Origin: Pontibacter mucosus
GTDB taxonomy: Bacteria; Bacteroidota; Bacteroidia; Cytophagales; Hymenobacteraceae
Length of the DNA: 64,000 bases
Direction: 5' to 3'
Assembly: GCF_003054055.1 (NCBI RefSeq)
Contig: NZ_QBKI01000006.1
Span: 355,498-419,497 of the forward strand
In this document: positions 35,959-43,868 of the stretch, one piece after another
How the letters are laid out: the number at the start of each line of letters is the position of its first letter
How positions within the stretch are numbered: position 1 is the stretch's first letter
Program-made: the position numbers and the translations under genes
The notes under the pieces: generated by a model
Databases searched by the model: none
The model's input: only the letters and a program-made list of their open reading frames with translations
What the model was told of the DNA's origin: nothing

Positions 35959-36020
35959 GCAAAGTATAAAAACAGAAAAGGCTGCCACGTATGGCAGCCT
36001 TTTCTGTTTTTATACTTTGC
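35959..36020. terminator. Perfect long-arm bidirectional terminator after sucC
   Basis: Arms 35959-35987 and 35992-36020 are perfect inverted copies of 29 bases around the loop CGTA. The inner part GGCTGCCA/TGGCAGCC is the stem; the outer ends are GCAAAGTATAAA and TTTATACTTTGC, so the window-wide motif forms the A and T shoulders. Confidence 0.92.
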
Positions 36021-36037
36021 ATCGCGTTAGGGAATAG

Positions 36038-36411
36038 AAGAGTTAGAGGGTTTAGGAGTTAAAGAGTTGGGGAGTTTATGGTTGGCATTGTTGTCTCCTC
36101 CGCCAGCTATTCTAGCTATTGTTAGTTTTCCCGCCATTGTTGGTGTTTTCACCAACAATTTATACTTCAGCAGACCTTAGCGACGAGCTGTAAACGCTGT
36201 TTTGCTAAAGTATAAAGTATAGCCAATCCCTTGGCGGCCCTTGCTTTTTCAAAGCAAAGCAGTTGAAAACTGCTGCCATACATAGCCACAAGTTACGCTA
36301 TCGCTAAACGTGCGGCAGAAAGTATAAAAAAGCAAAGCACTACCCACTTTCTAACCTTCTAACTTCCCAACTCTCTAACTCTTTAACTCCCAAACTCCCC
36401 AACTCCTAAAC
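36038..36411. repeat. Repeat element D: GAGTTAGAGGGTT arms around a TATACTT-rich core
   Basis: Left arm 36038-36080 (AGAGTTAGAGGGTTTAGGAG and on) and right arm 36345-36415 (CTTTCTAACCTTCTAACTTC and on) are inverted, like element C. The core contains ACCAACAATTTATACTT, CCAACAATGGCGG-type inverted words and four TATACTT or AAGTATA words. The right arm runs into the stop of the downstream gene. It fills the 458-base gap between convergent genes. Confidence 0.75.
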
Positions 36412-36834
36412 TCAAACGATTTCCAATTCCACCTCCACGTTGCCGCGGGTGCCCACTGAGTAGGGGCAAATTTCGTGCGCTTCCTCTACCAGTTGCCTGG
36501 CTTTGTCCTTGTCAACGCCCTTCAGGTCCACCTCTAGCTTTACACCAAGCGCATAGCCGCCGTCGTCTCTTCGGTTCAGGTCTACGTGGGCTGTAACTGT
36601 AGACTCCGGGTCGAGGCGCAGGTGCTGCTTGCCTGCCACCACGAGCAGCGCACTCTGGAAGCAGGCTGAATAGCCCGCCGCGAAAAGCTGCTCGGGATTG
36701 GTGCTTCCCCCCTGCCCTCCAAGCCCTTCGGGCAGGCTTGTTTTCATGTCGATAACTCCATCATCGGATTTAACACGGCCTCTGCGGCCCCCTGTTGCAG
36801 TAACCACTGCGGTATATACTTTTTCCATAGCCAT
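36412..36834 (-). CDS. Organic hydroperoxide resistance protein (Ohr/OsmC family)
   Basis: A 140-residue thiol peroxidase. The reactive cysteines are Cys58 in AAGYSACFQSAL and Cys123 in AHEICPYSVGTR, both in the standard Ohr context, and residues GGQGGSTNPEQLFAAGY are typical. It reduces organic peroxides, usually under OhrR control; no MarR-type gene is adjacent. Two close start codons (36834, 36828) exist; the longer is given. Confidence 0.93.
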   Translation of the reverse strand: MAMEKVYTAVVTATGGRRGRVKSDDGVIDMKTSLPEGLGGQGGSTNPEQLFAAGYSACFQSALLVVAGKQHLRLDPESTVTAHVDLNRRDDGGYALGVKLEVDLKGVDKDKARQLVEEAHEICPYSVGTRGNVEVELEIV

Positions 36835-36980
36835 AGTTTTTCCAGCGTTCTATTAGTACATGTTAGAACTGCCAAACAAGGCTTACGGTTTTGCCGCTGA
36901 GCTATACTTTAAGTATTGTGCATATTTTTCGGGGCAGATATTTCGTTATGTGCGTTTACTTGCTATTTTTGCATTCCCAA

Positions 36981-37054
36981 GCACCCGTAGTTCAACTGGA
37001 TAGAATATCGGATTTCGGCTCCGAGGGTTAGGGGTTCGAATCCTCTCGGGTGCA
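36981..37054 (+). tRNA. tRNA-Arg (anticodon TCG)
   Basis: Acceptor stem GCACCCG/CGGGTGC closes at 36981-36987 and 37047-37053. The anticodon arm TCGGA-TTTCGGC-TCCGA gives anticodon TCG, reading CGA and other CGN codons, and the T-arm has GGTTCGAATC. The discriminator is A at 37054; the complete CCA is not encoded. A strong terminator follows at 37062. Its 3' end borders a serine-recombinase remnant, so it has acted as an attachment site. Confidence 0.95.
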
Positions 37055-37685
37055 CCTTACTGGACAAAGAGCTTTTTGGAGCTCTTTGTCCATTTTTTTT
37101 ACCACCTAACTCCTTGTTTATCAGATAGATAACCTGAACTACTTCGTTCACCCGGGCGGTTCGAACTTTTAGTTCTTCGATCACCAGATTTTCCGGAAAT
37201 ATCGAACCAATCAGCATTCGCTTCTCCCGGACGTTGCCTTTTTCATAACAGTAGTCTAGCTGCATCAACTGTTCCAACCCCACCTTCAAAAGCCCCTCCA
37301 CGTCTGTTTTAGCTGATAAACTGTTCAATTTTGCCTCCAGCTTCTCAATGTTGGCGGAGTACGTCTTCTTCATTTCCCGAAAGTCCTCCGGTTCGATTTT
37401 TGTAGTAGCAAGTAAATCCCGCGCCCGGGAGATGCGCTGCTCAAAATCACTTATCTCCCGGAGCACTTTCTTCCGGGCATCCACCTGCTCCCTGGCCTCC
37501 GTGTGAAAGGCTTCCAGGATAAGGCTCCGATACAGGCTTTTGAACGCTTGCAACGGGGTATACTTACGCAGCTCCTGCAGAATAATATCGTGGGCCAGCT
37601 CGGCCTTGGTTCGGTGCCGGCAGCCCAGCGTACAGTGGTAGTAGGCATAGTAGGCGTTGCGGCCCTTGGACTTGCTGGCTGTGAG
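37055..37685 (-). pseudogene. Serine recombinase, C-terminal remnant at tRNA-Arg
   Basis: The minus-strand frame from about 37685 encodes SKSKGRNAYYAYYHC and GCRHRTKAE, the zinc-ribbon of large serine recombinases, followed by a coiled-coil (REQVDARKKVLREISDFEQRISRARDLL) and RVNEVVQVIYLINKELGGK. The catalytic resolvase domain and most of the recombinase domain are gone: the frame is closed by TAA at 37686-37688. The open frame even reads through the terminator and tRNA, a known artefact of such att-embedded ends. It marks a former integrative element. Confidence 0.85.
37062..37100 (+). terminator. Terminator after tRNA-Arg
   Basis: Perfect 12-base arms GGACAAAGAGCT and AGCTCTTTGTCC around TTTTGG, then ATTTTTTTT. 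Confidence 0.9.
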
Positions 37686-37699
37686 TTACCCTAGCGTCA

Positions 37700-37790
37700 A
37701 AGTCCTCAGAACCAACCACGGCTTCATTGTGGGCACTCCGTACCCAACGAAGCCTTAGTTGTAAGCTGCTGTGGTTCTATTTCTAAGTAT
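37700..37790. repeat. Structured cassette-border-like site 3
   Basis: GGCTTCATTGTGGG pairs with CCCAACGAAGCC, and outer AGAACCA pairs with TGTGGTTCT, making a folded site between the recombinase remnant and the 3' end of the next minus-strand gene. Position and structure resemble an integron-type attC, but the core bases do not match the classical consensus. Confidence 0.45.
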
Positions 37791-37808
37791 GGGTTCCACG
37801 CTTCTGTT

Positions 37809-38366
37809 TTAGCCAAGCTTCGTCTCTTCCCACTCCCGTCTCAACATGGCATACTGGAACTCGCTTCCCCATTTTCCTTTGAAAAATATGTTTTCAATGA
37901 AATGCCCTTCCTGTCTGAACCCTACGCTTTTCAGTAGATGAATCGAAGCAATATTCTCAGCGTCCACTACTTCAACTACCCGGTGTATTCCTTTTTTGTC
38001 AAACAGAAACCCCAAAACACCAAGCATCGCTTCTTTCGCATAGCCCTTTTTCTGCTCAAGGTGTGAAATGGTAATGCCAATCTCTGCAATTCTTGTATCA
38101 TAGGAGTCGAGTTTGATGGCACAATCGCCAATAAGCTGGCTTGTTTCACTCTTTTCAACTCCATATTGCACCCATTCGCCGGCTTTCCCAAAATGCTTTG
38201 TCGCATTGTCTTTGATAAACTCCTGAGCTTGCTCCATGGTCATCACATCGAACCCTTGGTATTTGGTGATTTCTGGGTTTGAGCGGTAGAGATGAAAGTC
38301 AGAGAGGTCTGCTAAATCGATGCGCCGAATTTTGAGCCGTTCGGTTTGAATGTATAATTCTTCCAT
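37809..38366 (-). CDS. GNAT-family N-acetyltransferase (RimJ/RimL-like)
   Basis: A 185-residue acetyltransferase beginning MEELYIQTERLKIRRIDLAD. The acetyl-CoA binding region is EIGITISHLEQKKGYAKEAMLGVLGFLF, with QKKGYA replacing the usual Q/RxxGxG/A, and the C-terminal NIASIHLLKSVGFRQEGHF is typical. Such enzymes modify ribosomal protein N-termini, antibiotics or small amines; the target is unknown. It is AT-richer than the core genes and lies between two structured sites, as in a gene cassette. Confidence 0.85.
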   Translation of the reverse strand: MEELYIQTERLKIRRIDLADLSDFHLYRSNPEITKYQGFDVMTMEQAQEFIKDNATKHFGKAGEWVQYGVEKSETSQLIGDCAIKLDSYDTRIAEIGITISHLEQKKGYAKEAMLGVLGFLFDKKGIHRVVEVVDAENIASIHLLKSVGFRQEGHFIENIFFKGKWGSEFQYAMLRREWEETKLG

Positions 38367-38416
38367 TATCTGGTTTCCTGTCGGTGATGATGTGTCAGCT
38401 CGTTTTTGAAATGGCT

Positions 38417-38505
38417 GCTAACGGTCAAGGATAAGTGTGGTGCGGGGACTTGTCCAATTCACTGCCTTAGCTGTCTGGTCCGCATTACACTTATACAATG
38501 TTAGC
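38417..38505. repeat. Structured cassette-border-like site 4
   Basis: Left arm GCTAAC...ATAAGTGT..TGCGG (38417-38445) and right arm (38480-38505), which read on the minus strand is GCTAAC...ATAAGTGT..TGCGG, share these three blocks in the same order; inner GGACTTGTCC is a further pairing. The stop codon of the upstream minus-strand gene (38491-38493) lies inside the right arm, as is common for integron cassettes. It shares the 14-base CACTTATACAATGT with the site at 13670. Confidence 0.7.
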
Positions 38506-39069
38506 GCTTGTTTTCTTTCTTTTTATTGTTTTAAATCCTAGGGATATAAGCACAATTATCAAAGCAATGAAAAATACGCTTGTTGAGATACTTTTTATGA
38601 CTGAAAACAAATTCGTTACAGTTACATGAGCCTGTGTCAAATTCGGATATATGTTCAGCATTAAGATTATCCCAAAATTCTCTAGATAATCTGCAATTCC
38701 GCTAACTATTGGTAGAACACAAAGATAAACATAAGGCGCATTCAACTTGCTGAGTTTGTTGAGAAAAAATCCAATGAGCAAACAATAGGAAAGCCCAAAA
38801 AGAAATGGATAAAGCATATCCACGGGTATCTGAGTGGTTAAATAAGTTTCACGCCCCTTCTCTCCAAGCGAGATGAACAACGCGTTCACATAATCCAAGT
38901 CATATCCGGTTGGCATCATATCCAACAATTTCATTCCCATCGAGAATTGCATCGTTTTAGGAATTGTAAAGGCTAGCATGTAGACGTAAACCATATTGGT
39001 CAGAAGAAAAAGCCCAAAAACCTTTTTGACCGATATGTTCTGTTCTATTAATTTAGTTAATCGTTTCAT
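38491..39069 (-). CDS. Hypothetical four-helix membrane protein in a cassette-like setting
   Basis: A 192-residue protein with hydrophobic segments at about 15-37, 85-103, 113-138 and 155-178, an N-terminal MKRLTKLIEQ and a basic tail IKRKKTSANIV. Conserved-looking pieces: YDLDYVNALFISLGEKGRETYLTTQIPVDMLYPFLFG and SGIADYLENFGI. I recognise no named family. AT-rich, with its stop inside an inverted-repeat site and a repeat-like border upstream (39081-39136). Confidence 0.72.
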   Translation of the reverse strand: MKRLTKLIEQNISVKKVFGLFLLTNMVYVYMLAFTIPKTMQFSMGMKLLDMMPTGYDLDYVNALFISLGEKGRETYLTTQIPVDMLYPFLFGLSYCLLIGFFLNKLSKLNAPYVYLCVLPIVSGIADYLENFGIILMLNIYPNLTQAHVTVTNLFSVIKSISTSVFFIALIIVLISLGFKTIKRKKTSANIV

Positions 39070-39080
39070 TTTAATATATG

Positions 39081-39136
39081 TGCTAACTTCTGGATATACA
39101 ACAACATACGCCTATCTGCACTATGTACTTAATTGC
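39081..39136. repeat. Cassette-border-like site 5
   Basis: GTGCTAACTT followed at 39105-39136 by a word series containing TATCTGCACTATG that matches 25 of 32 positions at 14535-14566. It lies just upstream of the membrane-protein gene. Confidence 0.5.
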
Positions 39137-39223
39137 TACACCCTGCAGGAGCGCTCATTTGCTGGATGGATCTGGTATTGGTGAGTAACAGGCGCAAATA
39201 TATGTTTAAGCTAACAGAATAGA

Positions 39224-39390
39224 TTACCAGAGATTATCCAGCGGGCTTACAATTTTATCCAAAGCATGGGCAATAGCGTGGGAATACATCTCGGTGGTCT
39301 TGGTACTTCTGTAACTCAACAGCACCCGGATGTAGCGCTAGAACTATGCCCTGCTCCAGCAGGTGGGTAGCAAACGGATGGTGTAGCTCC
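39224..39390 (-). pseudogene. Tyrosine recombinase, C-terminal remnant with frameshift
   Basis: Read on the minus strand: HPFATHLLEQGI, then a frameshift around 39335-39345, then YIRVLLSYRSTKTTEMYSHAIAHALDKIVSPLDNLW and TAA at 39226-39224. This is the end of a XerD/integron-integrase-like catalytic domain, with the H-x-x-R region lost and the Tyr nucleophile context TTEMYSHA kept. The N-terminal part is replaced by the GNAT gene. The 320-base gap 39070-39390 otherwise holds only border repeats. Confidence 0.82.
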
Positions 39391-39951
39391 TCAAAGGTGT
39401 TGTCGTGCTATTATCGCATTGTACCGCTCCCGGGTCAGCTTCCACAGGTTGACAAGTTGCTCAAAGTTAGAGGCGCCCGGAATGGTAGTATGCTGTTTAA
39501 CGAGTGTAAACCCAAGTCTTTCTACCGTCTTATTAGGCGCCGGGTTCAGGGCGTAAGGCTCGCAAAAAAGCTGCTGGAGCTTTAAGTTCTCGAAGAAGAA
39601 GGGAAGCGACTGTTTCACCAATTCCTGCCCCATCCCTTTCTGCCTGTTTTCCGAGTCCCATAGGTGCAGATGCATGTAGGCCTGCTCCCCGAATACAATC
39701 TGATTTACATGCTGACTCCCTACAGGGTGTCCATCCTTTATCCAGGTCAGAAAGTAGGCTTTCCTCTCTTCCATGGGCTGGCCGAGCTGGGGGATGACCA
39801 GCTTTTCGAACTGCTCCCGCGTTGGGCGCTTACTGACGTCCACGCCCATACCTTCCAGGTACGCCGGAGAGGCCTCCTCCCAGTAGCGGATGAATTGTTC
39901 AATGTCGTCTTCCACCATCTCTCGTACGGAGAGTGCGTTTATTTCTTTCAT
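39391..39951 (-). CDS. GNAT-family N-acetyltransferase
   Basis: A 186-residue acetyltransferase beginning MKEINALSVREMVEDDIEQFIRYW. The acetyl-CoA motif region is YMHLHLWDSENRQKGMGQELVKQSLPFFFENL with the RQKGMG turn, followed by CEPYALNPAPNKTVERLGFTLVKQH. The substrate is unknown. The ATG at 39951 is preferred to the TTG/ATG region up to 39993. Its C-terminus ARQHL abuts the tyrosine-recombinase remnant, so the last residues may have been made by the junction. Confidence 0.82.
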   Translation of the reverse strand: MKEINALSVREMVEDDIEQFIRYWEEASPAYLEGMGVDVSKRPTREQFEKLVIPQLGQPMEERKAYFLTWIKDGHPVGSQHVNQIVFGEQAYMHLHLWDSENRQKGMGQELVKQSLPFFFENLKLQQLFCEPYALNPAPNKTVERLGFTLVKQHTTIPGASNFEQLVNLWKLTRERYNAIIARQHL

Positions 39952-40071
39952 AAGGAGTGAGCTAGTGAGCTTCTGACCTTGTCTATAGGACATCTTTGAC
40001 GCCTGATAAGTATGGCCCTTTGCTGATTTTAAGGATTCAATTCTTTAGGGCACTATGTTTGTCACCTATCG

Positions 40072-40782
40072 TTAGCCTGCTATCGTTAATTCTTCTTCCG
40101 GTAGGATTTTAAGATTGAACCCCTTGCGGATAAGCCAAAAGGCCAAGAACATTTCAAAAGCAAAGACCGGGAACGCCAGTAACACTCCCCAAGTGGATAT
40201 TTGCAGAATGACTCCAAATAGCTCTAAAACGGCTGCTATCAATATACAACCAGCTCCGACCATACCAAAGGCCGCTAGCCTCCTGGGCACTAGTCTCGTT
40301 TGATAGAAGACATAACAGTAGAGGAACGTGTTTATGCCGAGCATGAAGTTTGGGCCCAGCATAAAGGTCCAGTCATGAATCGCTTTCAAAATTCCCCCAA
40401 TGGCTTCAAAGGCGGCGGTATCAGGTGCAGGGCTGCTGGTATACAGCCGGCTGAGCGTTAACAGGGCCAGCACACTTACGATACCCACCAGAATGAAAAC
40501 CACTTCAAGCAATCGAAAACTTAAATACCCCAATCCCAGGCTTTCGTTGTACCTTCTCAGATATGGGTAAAGCATCAGGCCTGTTCCGGCCGCCGTACAA
40601 GCCAGTATTAATTCGGAGACAGCCCCTGCAATAATTTGATTTGAATGGCTGACACCAAGTGTCAGGTAAGCGGAGTTGTTTAAAACAGGATCATATAACC
40701 TAAGACCTATTATAGCAGTCACCGTTGCTGTAATAAAAAGTATCCCGGTAATTACTGCGTCTTTTTTTGTACCTGACTTCAT
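40072..40782 (-). CDS. DUF4386-domain membrane protein
   Basis: A 236-residue protein with about six transmembrane helices: GILFITATVTAIIGLRLYDPVL, then a domain typical of DUF4386 with ELILACTAAGTGLMLYPYLRRYNESLGLGYLSFRLLEVV. Unknown function. A Crp/Fnr regulator gene lies 103 bases upstream on the same strand; this pairing is frequent in Bacteroidota. Confidence 0.85.
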   Translation of the reverse strand: MKSGTKKDAVITGILFITATVTAIIGLRLYDPVLNNSAYLTLGVSHSNQIIAGAVSELILACTAAGTGLMLYPYLRRYNESLGLGYLSFRLLEVVFILVGIVSVLALLTLSRLYTSSPAPDTAAFEAIGGILKAIHDWTFMLGPNFMLGINTFLYCYVFYQTRLVPRRLAAFGMVGAGCILIAAVLELFGVILQISTWGVLLAFPVFAFEMFLAFWLIRKGFNLKILPEEELTIAG

Positions 40783-40885
40783 GCCTTTTCGTAGGTGTTA
40801 ATTTTAAGGCAAACGTACAGGTCACATTTCTCGAATAAATTATCTTAAGATAAGATCAGTAAAAAAGCAGCACTAAGCCAGTGTA

Positions 40886-41458
40886 CTACTTTCTTGAAAT
40901 TCTCTTTCGCATCCTGCTGAGCGAGACGGCCGTGATGCCCAGGTAAGTGGCTATATGGTACAAGGGCACTCTATCGAACAAGTCTGCTCTTGTTTCCAGG
41001 AGCTTCAGGTACCGCATTTCAGGATTCAGGTGCTTGAATTGGTCGAAGGAGACCTGATGCTGCACGAGCAGCTCACTGTCCATTTGCATGATCAGCGATG
41101 CCAGCTTCGGTAGTCTTTCGATCAGTCTTTTATTCCTTTCTGTTGAACCAACCGCCACTACACAGTCTTCCAGGCAGGACAGATAGTATTCGGAGGGTTG
41201 GTTGGTGAGGTAGCTTACCGGCCGTATCGATTGGTTCTCGGTATAAAACTCGGTTGTTCTCTCCTCCCCATCCATGAGGTAATAACTTCTGATGCACCCC
41301 TTTAAGATGAAGTAACATTCCTTGGAAAATTCGCCTTCGGAGAGCAAAACCTCCCCTTTGTTATAAGACTTTATCAGGTTCTGCTCTTTGATAATGCTCA
41401 CCTCCTCTCCGGAAAGCGGTATGTAACTCGTAATGAAGTCTATTATTTCGTTTTCCAT
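40886..41458 (-). CDS. Crp/Fnr-family transcriptional regulator
   Basis: A 190-residue protein with an N-terminal cyclic-nucleotide-binding-like barrel (YNKGEVLLSEGEFSKECYFILKGCIRSYYLMDGEERTTEFY) and a short helix-turn-helix at the end (VPLYHIATYLGITAVSLSRMRKRISRK). The Arg-Ser cAMP-binding pair of true CRP is absent, so the effector is unknown. It probably regulates the DUF4386 gene next to it. Confidence 0.85.
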   Translation of the reverse strand: MENEIIDFITSYIPLSGEEVSIIKEQNLIKSYNKGEVLLSEGEFSKECYFILKGCIRSYYLMDGEERTTEFYTENQSIRPVSYLTNQPSEYYLSCLEDCVVAVGSTERNKRLIERLPKLASLIMQMDSELLVQHQVSFDQFKHLNPEMRYLKLLETRADLFDRVPLYHIATYLGITAVSLSRMRKRISRK

Positions 41459-41522
41459 GAATCGTCGCCTTCGGGAGGCTATTAAGACAAAATTGAGTGA
41501 AGGCTGCTAATTTGAACTAAGG

Positions 41523-42764
41523 TCAGTCAATATATTTCTTAAATATAGAACTTGCAATGTGTCCGCCAAAGCCAAAGGTATTGCTCATCGCAAAATTCAC
41601 TGTCCTTCGCTGCGCCTTCCCCAGTGTGAGGTTAAAGTTGTTGGCAAAATCAGGTTCTACCTGTTCTGTGTTGATGGTTGGTGGAATGATGTTCTCCTGA
41701 ATCGCTTTTATGCAGGCAATGGCCTCAATTGCTCCGGCACCACCGAGTAAATGCCCTGTCATTGATTTGGTTGCACTGATATTGGCATTGGGCTTGATGC
41801 CAAATACTTTCTCCATTGCTTTCAGTTCACTCAGATCTCCTGTCGGTGTCGAAGTGGCGTGCGCATTTATATAGTCAATTGCATCCGCATTTATTCCGGC
41901 TTCTTCCAATGCAAGTGTCATTCCCAAAACAGCCCCTTCTCCTTCGGGATGGGTACCTGTCAAGTGGTAAGCGTCTCCTGCCAGTCCGCCTCCAACTATT
42001 TCGGCAAGAATCACGGCGTTTCTCCTGCTAGCATGTTCATAGCTCTCTAAAATAAGCGCTCCGCCACCTTCACCCAGAACAAAACCGTCTCTTGTCATAT
42101 CAAAGGGTCTCGAGGCTTTTTCGAAATTCTCATTCAAAGTGGATAAGGCTTTTGAAGCGTTAAATCCGCCTACAGAGCTTTCTGTTATAGAAGCTTCAGA
42201 GCCTCCGGCAATGATCATATCGGCTTTCCCCCAACGAATGTAATTGAAAGCATCAATGATGGCGTTGTTACTTGCAGAACAAGCCGATGCTGTAGTATAG
42301 GTTACACCTCGCAAACCATACTTGATGGAAATAACGCCCGAAGCAATGTTGACGATCCGTTTCGGAATAAAGAACGGATTGAAGCGAGGCGTCCCGTCAC
42401 CGCGTTTGAATTCCGAGAACTGCTCTTCAAAAGTAGCAAGCCCGCCATCACCGGCACCCCAAATCACACCTACCCTGTTTCTATTGATGCTTTCAATATC
42501 AATCCTGGCGTTTTGTATCGCTTCATCAACTGCAACCAAGGCATATTGAGCAAACAAATCATACTTCCTGATTTCGTTCTTCTCAAATATTTCAGGGCTA
42601 AATTTTTTCACTTCACAGGCAAACTTCGTTTTAAACTTTGAAGTGTCGAATTTGGTGATGGGTGAGGCTCCACTAACCCCGTTAACCAAAGAGTGCCAGT
42701 ACTCCTGAACATTATTCCCAATTGGTGTTACTGCTCCCAACCCGGTTATTACTACTCTTTTCAT
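41523..42764 (-). CDS. Beta-ketoacyl-ACP synthase II-like (FabF family)
   Basis: A condensing enzyme of 413 residues. The Cys-His-His triad is complete: Cys162 in TTASACSASNN, His302 in NAHATSTPTGD, His338 in KSMTGHLLGGAG, and the C-terminal NTFGFGGH is present. FabF extends acyl-ACP chains, but this gene sits outside any fatty-acid operon and overlaps a TetR gene (TAATG), so it is likely a second, regulated copy altering lipid composition. It is AT-richer than its surroundings, suggesting transfer. Confidence 0.9.
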   Translation of the reverse strand: MKRVVITGLGAVTPIGNNVQEYWHSLVNGVSGASPITKFDTSKFKTKFACEVKKFSPEIFEKNEIRKYDLFAQYALVAVDEAIQNARIDIESINRNRVGVIWGAGDGGLATFEEQFSEFKRGDGTPRFNPFFIPKRIVNIASGVISIKYGLRGVTYTTASACSASNNAIIDAFNYIRWGKADMIIAGGSEASITESSVGGFNASKALSTLNENFEKASRPFDMTRDGFVLGEGGGALILESYEHASRRNAVILAEIVGGGLAGDAYHLTGTHPEGEGAVLGMTLALEEAGINADAIDYINAHATSTPTGDLSELKAMEKVFGIKPNANISATKSMTGHLLGGAGAIEAIACIKAIQENIIPPTINTEQVEPDFANNFNLTLGKAQRRTVNFAMSNTFGFGGHIASSIFKKYID

Positions 42765-43321
42765 TATTTCTTGGGGCTTAGTTCCTGTAAAATGGTTTCT
42801 TTTACAATGTCAAAATCTTGATCATCGGTAAGTCGTGACAACTGAACGATCGCCAGGATGTTTGTTATCACCATTAATGCTTTTGTTCTTGGAGGAACTT
42901 GAAATTCAAATACCTTTTGCTCTTTTCCATCCGCTAAAACATCCGCCACCCAGTTCAGCACACGTTCAGCAAAGTCCTTTAATTCGTTTTTTACAGCATC
43001 ATCCACCGTATTCAAGTCCGTTGCCAAAGACCCGACCAGGCACACTTTATTATCTGATTTGATTTGGGCATAAATGGACAGGAAACGGTTAAGTTTAACT
43101 AACGGGGACTCGCCGGACAGTTCCGCCTTGATCCGCTCCAGGCGTGCAATATGCTCCTTTACTGTGGCCACTCCCAAGTCCGACTTGGTTGGAAAATGAT
43201 AGTGAATCGAGGCCGTTTTAATGCCTATTTTGTTTGAAATGTCTTTGAAGCTAAAAGCGTTAAAGCCATTGCCTCTAATAAGCTGGTCGGCAGTGTCAAT
43301 GATAATTTCTCTGGTTGTCAT
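42764..43321 (-). CDS. TetR/AcrR-family regulator
   Basis: A 185-residue regulator with the N-terminal helix-turn-helix TREIIIDTADQLIRGNGFNAFSFKDISNKIGIKTASIHYHFPTKSDLG and a helical ligand domain. Its stop overlaps the fabF-like ATG by one base, indicating translational coupling. A palindromic operator candidate lies 27 bases upstream of the start. The ATG at 43321 (MTTREIII) is chosen over a TTG/ATG seven codons earlier. Confidence 0.9.
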   Translation of the reverse strand: MTTREIIIDTADQLIRGNGFNAFSFKDISNKIGIKTASIHYHFPTKSDLGVATVKEHIARLERIKAELSGESPLVKLNRFLSIYAQIKSDNKVCLVGSLATDLNTVDDAVKNELKDFAERVLNWVADVLADGKEQKVFEFQVPPRTKALMVITNILAIVQLSRLTDDQDFDIVKETILQELSPKK

Positions 43322-43347
43322 GGATACGAATCTTTTCTGCAAACATA

Positions 43348-43365
43348 CTACCTATTAGTAGGTAG
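43348..43365. promoter_or_regulatory. Candidate TetR operator
   Basis: CTACCTATTAGTAGGTAG is a near-perfect 18-base palindrome (arms CTACCTA/TAGGTAG) just upstream of the tetR-fabF pair, the usual place for autoregulation. A related word is in the hairpin at 43489. Confidence 0.7.
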
Positions 43366-43488
43366 GCAAAACAATTAGCTCATTTTATTAATAGTTGACC
43401 TCCACCCGAAAAACTGGACCGCTGTAAAGTAGAGGAAAAGGGCCATGATTCGATATCCGTACCCTCTGAGCACTTTTAATCAATCACT

Positions 43489-43519
43489 AACGCTGGCTAC
43501 CTAATTAGTAGCCAGCGTT
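43489..43519. repeat. Orphan hairpin with operator-like centre
   Basis: AACGCTGGCTAC and GTAGCCAGCGTT are perfect 12-base arms around CTAATTA, followed by TTTGTATTT on the plus strand. No plus-strand gene precedes it, so a terminator role is unexplained. The centre CTACCTAATTAGTAG resembles the operator at 43348. The rest of the 547-base gap 43322-43868 is strongly AT-rich, without a gene. Confidence 0.65.
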
Positions 43520-43868
43520 TTGTATTTAATCCAGAGCCTTTTAATTAAACAAATACTGAAAATGTTTGATTAAAAGGCGCTATTGTTTGATTAAAGTTTG
43601 GCGGCTGTTAATTCGAATTGTTATATTTTATATTTTGTTAAACCTCCCTTTTAGAGCCGTTCCAGCCTGCATTCACTATACCCGGCAGCCTCTCTTCCGA
43701 AATAATCTTTCCTTTATCTTTCACTACCGTATCTTGAGGGTATCATTTAGATAATTTAACCACACTGATAGAAGTATGTATACTTGCACAAAGACGTTGG
43801 TTGGCCTATAGCAGCGATTATAACGAAGCATCATTCATAATACCTTGCCCACTCCAAATTATGCTCCT

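Noticed and set aside
36963..37060. Recombinase frame running through tRNA-Arg
   Set aside because: The last residues are the reverse reading of the terminator and tRNA; they do not define a real protein end.
37700..38505. Classical integron attC sites
   Set aside because: The outer bases do not match RYYYAAC/GTTRRRY, so they are called cassette-border-like only.
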